Positions 55,990-64,000 of a DNA stretch of 64,000 nucleotides are shown here, one piece after another. The notes under the pieces are model-generated. The model was not told the DNA's origin, searched no databases, and saw nothing but the letters and a program-made list of their open reading frames with translations. Each line of letters begins with the position of its first letter. The stretch's first letter is position 1. The DNA comes from Chelydra serpentina. Its lineage: Eukaryota; Chordata; Testudines; Chelydridae. The stretch lies in the NCBI GenBank assembly GCA_037349315.1, contig JBAIAC010000048.1, positions 34,226,501 through 34,290,500 of the forward strand, read 5' to 3'. The translations under genes and the position numbers were made by a program.

Positions 55990-57730
55990 ATAGTGATTAG
56001 ACTGGAAGTTGCACATGCTTTGAGCCTCAGAAGATAAAGACCAATCTTCTCAACTCTAGCTGAGCTGAGTAGCACATAGCTGCCTTTCATCTAAAGCTTG
56101 GTTTTCAGTTCTCTGCTCCCCTTGTGTTCTTTTTCTGCTTGATAAGTTGTACCACCTTCCCTCTGAGGAGGGCTCATTCTCCTTCATGCCAGTGATGATC
56201 ATGGCTGAGTGGAGCAGTCCAGCAGGGACCTGAGCAAATTAGTCACACAGGATAGATACATGAAATTAGCCTGGGGAAAAACCCAGATGGAAGGAGACCA
56301 GAGAAATGGGGAAACATGCTGATTCTGAATATGGGTGACCACCAACAGGAAGCTGTTCAGTTTTTAAAATCTCCTGGAATATAATATAAATTTGCCCAAA
56401 CTGAATTGTTCGAGACAATTGGAATACAGTTGTACTATAAATGACTTACAATAGTGTGGTCATGTTTGTGTTGCAGAGCTCTTTATTCTGATTGGCTGAG
56501 GAGTACTAATTTACATAATAGGTGTATGGTTATTTCTCAACAGCTATGCAGCATACTAGTAGTATACTGATTAGTAGCTAATCAGAACGCAGGGATCTGC
56601 ACTAAAGCAAGAGGCAGAAACTTGATGATGTGCTTTCAGTTTCAAAAACAAATTAATGGTAGTTTGCATTGAGCCAGTATAGCCTCCCTTTGGTAGAGAA
56701 GAAATGTAAGAGGAGAGTGCCATCCAGATTAAAACCCAGGCGGAAACATTCTGAATCGAATGGAGCAATGCTGGAAGATAGCCAAGTAGAAATAGAGGAA
56801 CCCAACAGGGCTGTAACAATGGCAGGATGAAAACATTTCAACATTCCAGCACAGTAGTGGGTGACACACTACCAAATGTTCATGAAATGTGAAAACAACA
56901 ATCTGATTGCTGAGCTGAGCTGATTGTGAACAGACAGATTGGTACAAGTGTGAAAGTTCTTCTATTCAACTAGAAGGGAAAAACTTTGCACTGTAATGAT
57001 CCCCAAAAGCAATGTGGTTTTACTACTGTAGAGATTCCTGCAATTCAGAGGAAAACTAAAGTGAGCCATGCTCAAGGTAGTTATTAGGGTGCAAAATAGT
57101 AATCACGACAATATAAATTAAAATAATCTAAATTCATGTAATATTGATTAAACTCTGCTTCACATAGAAAAGTTTGGTCCCACCTGTTCTACCTCTCTCT
57201 CTGCACATATATATTAGGCATCTCAGTTTTCTTAATATGTGTGCACAACTCCCATTAACAAAAAGGGAACTTAATTGGGAGGCAGGAGAATAAATGTTAT
57301 ACTGTTCAAACAAGGGGCCAGATTCACTCTTGCTGAGGGAAAAGGGGCGTGAGAGTAAAACCTATGCCTAGTCTGTCCTTAACTTCTCTGCCAGCAAGAG
57401 GTCAGCTGTGGTGGTGACTTGGTGATGTGGACAACGGAACTGAGGCTAAGTCATGTCACATAGGTTCAAGCTCCTTGGCTGACTTCTGCATTCCCCTGGC
57501 CGATATAGGGGTAGGACATGTAGGCCAAAATTTCATGGTTAGAAAATATTCCTTTTTGAGAAGTTTCAGCATCTTAAGAATGTCTAATGTCCATTTATTT
57601 GAGGATTATAGTGCAAGAGGTGGAAAATGATGACTTTTAGTAGCACATCTTTGATAGATTCCAATTAACAGCCTAATAGCTATAAAGTGTGTACAGAGCA
57701 ACAATTTATTTTTCACAAAACATATTCAAA
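55990..57730. other. No recognisable gene or repeat
   Basis: Nothing supportable. Short ORFs only. Confidence 0.35.
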
Positions 57731-58475
57731 GATGATGTGGAAAAAGCTGAAGTACTCAATGCTTTTTTTGTCTCGGTCTTCACAGACAAGGTCAGCTCCC
57801 ACACTGCTGTCCTGGGCAACACAGTATGAGGCATAGGCACCAACTCCATGGGTGCTCCGGGGCTGGAGCGCCCATTGGGAAAAATTGGTGGGTGCAGAGC
57901 ACCCACCGGCAGCTCATCACCAGACCCCCTTCCCCCCTGTACCCAGCTAACTTCTGCCTCCTGAGGTGCCGCGGCAGCCAAGCCGCTTTTCCTGAGCTCA
58001 CAGGTGCTCCAGCTGATCGGCGGCAGCATGTCTGGGAGGGAGGAAAGCGCAGCGCGGCGCCTCGGGGGGAGGGGTATGGGGAGGAGGCGGAGAAGGCGGA
58101 GGGCCTGAGTTGGGGTGGGACCAGGGGCCTGTGGTATGGGGAGGAGGCGAGCAGCCCTCAGTGGTGAAAGAACAGGTTAAGAACTATTTAGAAAAGCTGG
58201 ACATGCACAAGTCCATGGGTCCAGATCTAATGCATCCGAGGGTGCTGAGGGAATTGGCTGATGTGATGTGCAGAGCCATTGGCCATTATCTTTGAAAACT
58301 CATGGCGGGGAAGGCCCCAGACGATTGGAAAAAGGCAAATATAGTGCTCATCTTTAAAAAAGGGAAGAAGGAGAACCAGGGAACTGACAGACTGGTCAGA
58401 CTCACCTCAGTCCCTGGAAAAATCATGGACCAGGTCCTCAAGGAAACCAGACTGAAGCACTTGGAGGAGAGGAAG
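57731..58475 (+). mobile_element. CR1 LINE reverse-transcriptase fragment, split by a hAT element
   Basis: Left part 57731-57831 and right part 58134-58475 match the CR1 ORF2 region before the RT domain. The right part encodes [20 protein letters not shown] followed by [14 protein letters not shown], then nucleotide blocks TTTAAAAAAGGGAAGAAGGA and CTCACCTCAGTCCCTGGAAA. There are internal stops (after GHYL). It breaks off at the LTR-like sequence starting at 58477. Confidence 0.8.
57832..58133 (-). mobile_element. hAT-type MITE (CATAGG family) inserted in CR1
   Basis: 302 bp. The left end CATAGGCACCAACTCC continues into the GGAGC...GGTGGGTGCAGAGCACCCACC block shared, in inverse orientation, with 37077-37455. 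The right end reads CACAGGCCCCTGG inward. Flanks GTATGAGG (57824-57831) and GTATGGGG (58134-58141) are an 8-bp duplication with one mismatch. Confidence 0.7.
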
Positions 58476-58476
58476 G

Positions 58477-58990
58477 TGTAGCTCAGTGGGCCAGCTTACC
58501 TGAGTTAATCCATCGGGGGAAGAGAGAGGAAGCAAAACCTCCCTCCCCTCTGTTTTTCTTGGGACTTGTTTAAGTAATTGTTGAACCAGTTAAGGGGTTA
58601 ATTATTTAAGGAGGGACGTCCCTATATATGTGTGTGTGAGTGTAGTGTTAGTGTTTTAATGTAGATTTAGAGTAAAGTTAGTTAATATAATGTACTTGAG
58701 CTAATTTAAGTAGGAGTTGAAAAAAGTGAAGTAGTCAGCTGAGAATTGTGTGGTCGACCAAAGACATAACATAAACTATAGCAGATCATGCATTTCATAC
58801 GAATGCAACATCACCATAGCCAGGCTATTTTCAATCACCCTGACTGATAGTGTATAATCATACATCTAATATGTCATATGTCTAATACGTCATATGATCA
58901 TCGTCTAGAGTAATGTACCAACTAACGCTTGTTGATGAGTAATAACTGTAAATAAATACATTAAAAGCAACAGGACTGAGCACAGCTATA
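58477..58990 (+). mobile_element. LTR-like sequence of uncertain extent
   Basis: It starts TGTAGCTCAGTGGGCCAGCT, nearly the same as the LTR start at 62903, and directly abuts the broken CR1. An AATAAA-containing stretch is at about 58948-58960. The right end is not defined. Confidence 0.35.
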
Positions 58991-60812
58991 AGTATAAGTC
59001 CAACTTCCACCTAAGCAGGGTGTTAAAATTCCAGAAGACTAAATTAAATAATAATGTAAAAATGGTTGATTAAGAGGTATTAAAGGAACCAGGGAAAACC
59101 CTTACCAGAAGGTACCAAAAGATTTGTTTCCCCACAAGTCATAAAGACCTTGTAACCATGCCTTTATCCCATACATAGGTGTGCGCAGAACATTTCATTA
59201 GGGTGTGCACCCAGGGAATTATTTTTTTTTAAAGGCGAACATTTATTGAATACTCAATCATAAAGGACATTATTTTTATTCATCAAACAAACTAAAGAAA
59301 CTAAAACTTAACTAAACTTACTTTTTTTTTAATTAACAACTAAACTTTACTTAAAAAATACAAAATTTAAAAATGAGACACAAAATACCAAATTTGTGCT
59401 GTAGTGATGACCAGGCGTATACAAAGACAGTCAATTTTCATGTATATGAGATTATTATATGAGAAATGAAAATGAGCTTGCTTTGGGATTTTACAAGGCA
59501 CTTATATCATTTAAACACATTTGGTACCCTAAGTAATGATACCACTTCTTGCAAATCACATTCCCATATCATGTAATCCACCAAACCAACAGTTTCTGTG
59601 CCTTTAACTTGTAATGTCAAAGAAATCCTCAGAATCAAAAATCATTGAGGCTTTGACCAGCAGCTAACATGTTGCTAAAAAGGAGAAGTGCTTTTGTACT
59701 CTGCTTGGGAGAAAAAAGGGAACTAGGCAAAGCAAACTGCTTCTAACTCGAAGTTTAGCAAAATAAATAAAATTAACGCCCCCCTAAACATCTAATCGTA
59801 TATGGGAAGTCCTCTGGCAACAGTGCTAGGGAGGAGTTGAGTAAGTCAGATACTTTCATCTTAGGAAATAAGCAATTGGATGTTGTAGAGGGGGAGAGTG
59901 AAGAAGATTCCTTTTAAACAAAAAGGTTATGTCTAATATGTCTAATGTTCATGTACAAGGGAAAGAAAATCTTTACTACTCCTAACCTGTAAGTGATGGA
60001 AGCAAGCAAGATAATGCCTTTAGGAGAAGTCCAGTCATTCAGTACTTGTTACTTGCATGTCTGTATTCTACATACCTTCTAAATTTAACTAATCAGTTGT
60101 ATTATTATTCCATAAATAGGTATCAGGTTAGTTGCAACTCCAGACTTACCCAATACGAGAAAGAAAGCCAGCAACATATAATCTTTTTGCTTTATGCAGG
60201 AATCATTATTTTAAGGAAGTGTTGAAGTTTCTTCAACATGTAGCAAACTTTGCTATCTGCAAGATAAATCATGCTTATCATTATAGGTCCTAATTCATCA
60301 ATGTAAAATGTGGAATTAATCTAATTACAGTTTCACCTTCATATTTCCTGAAAAATATTAACTGATTTATTTCTTTTCCCCCCACCCATTTCTGTTTTAA
60401 TCTAGGATTTAAAGATTCAAGAAAAGCAGGTTCCTGTCACACTTATGTTATAGGCAAACCAAGGCTCTATACCTAGAACAAATTAATAATTTCAATCCTT
60501 AGGATTCCTGCTCTAAATAACAGTGTTTAATCCATTGGTGGTATGTTGGAATTACTTGTTTAAACTTTTTCTGAAAGTATTTCTCTTTTGAATTTATTTT
60601 TATGTTTTGTGTCACGTGATTAAACCATTTTTTTCCTTTTCTACTCATATGTTGGGGAAGTTTTTGTTGCAACAATAATCTTCTGTGCAATTAGTAGTAA
60701 AATATTTTTTCTTTGAGGTACCGCACTATTTCAGTAGTAACATTAGAATCTAACCACCATGGTGTCTGTCCTTCTATGACACCTGGGGTGGTTCAATCTT
60801 TGCAAAAATCAG
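58991..60812. other. Mostly unrecognised AT-rich sequence
   Basis: TAGGTGTGCGCAGAACATTT at about 59177, followed by GGGTGTGCACCCAGGGAATT, looks like a transposon terminus of unknown family. No gene. Confidence 0.35.
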
Positions 60813-60823
60813 TCAAAGATATA

Positions 60824-61039
60824 AAGAGTCCTGTGGCACCTTATAGACTAACAGACATATTGGAGCATAAGCGTTCGTGGGTGAATACCCACTTCTTCAG
60901 ATGCATGCAGTGGAAATGCATCTGAAGAAGTGGGTATTCACCCACGATAGCTTTGCTCCAATACGTATGTTAGTCTATAAAGTGCCACAGGACTCTTTGT
61001 CGCTTCTACAGATCCAGACTAACACGGCTACCCCTCTGA
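60824..61039 (-). mobile_element. Fold-back tRNA-derived SINE with 11-bp duplication
   Basis: On the minus strand a Cry-related SINE begins at 61039 (ATCAGAGGGGTAGCCGTGTT, then AGTCTGGATCTGTAGAAG) and runs to 60916. After a spacer of about 9 bp, its distal 83 bp are repeated in inverted orientation (60824-60906). TCAAAGATATA flanks both sides (60813-60823 and 61040-61050), an exact 11-bp target duplication, so the palindrome entered as one event. Confidence 0.8.
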
Positions 61040-61050
61040 TCAAAGATATA

Positions 61051-61091
61051 GGTATGTTTGTCTCAATGAACAATTTATGCGGAACTAACTC

Positions 61092-61122
<31 letters not shown>

Positions 61123-62891
61123 AAACCCAAATTACAATTCAAAAGTTCCGTGAGCAAACCACCATCCTATTAATGCAAGATTAATAGCTATATTATAGCT
61201 ATAGTGCTTTATAATGTCATATATTTTGCTTGGTTCTCATAATATAGCTAACGTAACCTGGTATTAATATAACCATCAGGGTTATTACCCCAACAAGGGG
61301 GGGAGTGCATATGTCTAGTGAAAAGTATTCTTGTTAACTAGTTAGCTATTTGTTATTTGTGAATTTGCCCTTGTAAAATATTTTGGTGTTTTTGTTTAGG
61401 AATAGCAAAAGAATCTAAATTGCTAAATTAGTAAATGCTATAACATCAAATCTCACTATGCTGTACCAGAGGAGAGACATGTCTTTGCAGGTACTCAGCA
61501 ATAAGACAAGACCCTCAGAGAGGACCCAAATCCAGTTTACAGTACTATGCTGACAGCATTGTTAGTCCTCTGCAGCAGTCTTGAGGTCCTAACAGTTTGT
61601 TCAAAGAGGCAGACTCACAAGCTCCAGTGTTTGAACCATATGAAGAAAGCAAAGAAAATAGATTTTGTTGTAAACCTCCAAATGATGAACTCTTAATGCT
61701 AAAGTAACCGTGGTCTGGAGTCAATGGTAGCAGCCCGATATAAGGACACTTTTTGTTGCTCTGGTGCAAGGACACTTTTTGGTACATTGGTGCCTTCCTT
61801 GAAGCCATGTGATCTCGTCCCCAGTATACCAAACTTGGGGAAAATGAATAATCAAAACAAACAGTATTAAGTTTATTGCCTGAACTAATGATATCAATGT
61901 GTATATATATGTATTGGAACATAATATGTATGAAAACTGAACATATGGTAACAGGGTATACCATGTAGAGGTATAACCCTCAGCTAACAAATGTAACCAT
62001 GTCACCTGTAGTAACCTGGAAAAAAGACCCAGCCTCTCATCAATAACTCCAGGGTGGTAGGTGGCTACACTTATATCAAAGGTATAATGAAAACCATATG
62101 TCAAAGATCAATTTCTGCATACAGTATACACATATAGCATAATTATGGGTTGAAAAAGTCCCACATTTAATCAAAAAATATATAGTTGCAAAACAGTGGT
62201 ATTAAAGTTGTTTTTAAATATGAAACAGGAAAAGCCACTTGCTCTAATCCTTATTAAGGAATGCCACTGCTCTCTACTGAGGGCAGCTTAGAAACGGGGT
62301 CTGTAACAGTACACCCTAATTAAGACTCTTATTTAACTAAAATTACATTATGGTACCTCCTTAACTGGGCCCAATCTAGATGGGGATGTATTTGATCACA
62401 TGGCAGCTCCACTCAGTAGGTCACCTTGAAGATAATGTCTACAACTATCACAGCAATGTACCTCCTCTGGTGGTATACCTCCCAATGTGAAAAATTTCAC
62501 GGATGGCCTGGTGCTCTAACAAGAGGATCAGTACATCAGCGTAAAAGTAATGTTTGAGGTGAACACACTGCGGTGTGGCCAGAAGGAAGATACCAACAGG
62601 ATCCATCGTCATCTTCATCACTGGTAACCTACCTGGTTAGCCAAGTATATATATAGGGTGACATATATCGGGTGTGGCCAGTATGGCAATGACCAAATAT
62701 CAATATATTTTTATGGTTATTTGGAGTATAAGGTCGCATTAAATTTTGTTACACCCCACAGGCATTTATACCCACATCTTGACTGGGCAGGCGATGCTTC
62801 CATAAGTCATGTAGTGTATGTAAGGCACAGGCTTTAAACATACAGTAAGGCCCTAATTTATGTGATAAGGTTAATTAGCAATCACCCTATC
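61051..62891. other. No recognisable gene; (TA)n tract
   Basis: A (TA)n run lies at about 61093-61116. A second purine tract CAAGGGGGGGAG occurs at 61294-61305. No reverse transcriptase, integrase or envelope motif was found in any frame. Confidence 0.35.
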
Positions 62892-62902
62892 AAGGGGGGG
62901 CC
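62892..62902 (+). other. Polypurine-tract-like sequence before an LTR
   Basis: AAGGGGGGGCC sits directly before the TGTAGCCCAGTGGG start of the putative LTR, the position expected for a polypurine tract. Confidence 0.45.
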
Positions 62903-63801
62903 TGTAGCCCAGTGGGCCAGTTTACCTGTATTATATTAATTGCTTTGTTATTCTGTTTTATTATATTTAGTAGTAATGCAAGGAACCAACAGGCTTTTAT
63001 CCTGTAAGATTTGGCTTTAGCAGATGGCATGAGGCTTGAGGCCTATAACCTTAGCCATAGATAAATGTAAGTAACTCATAAGTTATAAGGAACTGAAAAT
63101 AGCATGCAAGAGGGGGAATTTTGTCCAGAATACTGACATCAGCCAACCACAGAACATAGCTGACACCCAGCATCTGGAAGGTTCTGGACAGAATGTCCGA
63201 CTGCAAAGATGCCATGACAACAAATTGATGTGTGTACTAATAGGGTAACATCATACATATAGAAACCTATAGAATCATATAAATCATAACCTATAGAAAA
63301 CGGACACCTTAAGGGGAGGAAATACAAATAAGGACCTCTATTGAATATGCATTGGACATGGCAGTGTCAGCGTAACCTACTATAAAAGTAACATCCCAGG
63401 GGCAGCAGAGGTAGAGAGATGTAGACCCTGGAACGGGTCAGAATGATGGCCACCAGGGAAGATGAGGACAATGACGGTGATGAGAAAGATAATGGTTAAG
63501 TATGTTAGATAATGATTGAATATGTAAGATAATGGTTAAGTAGGTTAAGGAAGATAAGGGTGTGAGCATGGCCATTCAAGTGTACTTTCTGTATTATGTA
63601 TTCTGCCTTGTTGAGTTTAACCGTGTGTATAATTTTGCTAAATTATTAATAAATTATATATTTGTATAAATATATATAAAGAGTTCCTGTGGTGTGAGTG
63701 TTGCACCTGTGCATATCGAGGTTCCCAAATTATATGATAATTTTACAATAATTTTACTGGGCCTGATCTTGGGACATAAACCTGTTAATCCTCAAGTTAC
63801 A
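62903..63801 (+). mobile_element. Probable LTR of an endogenous retroelement
   Basis: Starts TGTAGCCC after a purine tract. A TATA box (CTATAAAAGT) lies at about 63379-63388 and an AATAAA at about 63647-63652, in U3-R order. The end is set tentatively at GTTACA (63801), which would pair TGTA...TACA. No upstream coding region is recognised. Confidence 0.45.
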
Positions 63802-63826
63802 ATTATATATACCCAACTTTGGGTAA

Positions 63827-64000
63827 GGCTACAAATTTGGCAGAGTGTGTCCACAGTACCGAGGCTAGCATCGAATGTCGGCGCAGTGCACTGTGGGTAG
63901 CTATCCCACAGTTCCTGCAGTCCCCGCCGTATTGTGATGATGGACTCTGTATGGTCACCTGTGATGGTGGACTGTGCTGATGGTCACCTGTGCTGATGAG
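63827..64000 (+). mobile_element. MITE-like element cut by the window end
   Basis: GGCTACAAATTTGGCAGAGT preceded by TAA, then the palindromic GCACTGTGGGTAGCTATCCC / ACAGT block, resembles a common reptile MITE. The right end is beyond the window. Confidence 0.45.

Noticed and set aside
34410..64000. Exons of PON2/PON genes, expected upstream of ASB4
   Set aside because: No frame showed the expected paraoxonase N-terminal sequence; the gene is probably farther right.
1..64000. CRISPR array, operons or phage
   Set aside because: Gene structure, repeats and splice sites are all vertebrate; no regularly spaced direct repeats with unique spacers.

Overview
This window looks like nuclear DNA of a reptile, most likely a cryptodiran turtle. 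It has vertebrate split-gene structure, CR1 LINE 3' ends, a Cry-type tRNA-derived SINE head, many hAT-, mariner- and Harbinger-like MITEs, and Ty3/gypsy LTR elements. The species call rests on remembered repeat families and was not searched. There are no operons, CRISPR arrays or other prokaryotic features.

Host gene. I can reconstruct one complete protein-coding gene: ASB4 (ankyrin repeat and SOCS box protein 4), on the minus strand. It has five coding exons (34190-34367, 31553-31852, 21620-22110, 19823-19936, 14295-14483), all with GT/AG borders and consistent phase, giving 1272 nt and 423 aa. Its introns are heavily colonised. Intron 4 holds a wrecked gypsy element with nested insertions. 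Intron 2 holds a solo LTR and several MITEs, one of which ends 66 bp from the exon 2 splice donor. I found no exons of the neighbours expected from mammalian synteny (PDK4 on the left, PON genes on the right).

Most interesting object. A full-length LTR retrotransposon lies at 42604-50893 on the minus strand. It has two 1314-bp LTRs that I read as identical, a 4-bp TATA target duplication, an 18-nt tRNA-Pro-type primer-binding site, a polypurine tract and one uninterrupted 1829-codon Gag-Pol ORF. The Gag half closely resembles the vertebrate PNMA (paraneoplastic Ma antigen) gene family, which is known to be domesticated from a gypsy gag. All catalytic motifs I checked are present. It looks like a young, possibly mobile relative of the PNMA ancestor.

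Other regions, left to right. 1-14 kb: LTR fragments (one split by a Harbinger-like MITE exactly at its TGTAA terminus), hAT MITEs with perfect 8-bp target duplications, a CR1 3' end, a solo LTR with a TATA box, and a MIR-type SINE. 14-34 kb: ASB4 and its repeat-filled introns. 34-42 kb: GC-rich hAT elements with minisatellite cores and old repeats. 51-64 kb: mostly unrecognised AT-rich DNA with two Harbinger-like MITEs, a CR1 reverse-transcriptase fragment split by a hAT element, a fold-back SINE with an 11-bp target duplication, and a probable LTR preceded by a polypurine tract near the right edge.
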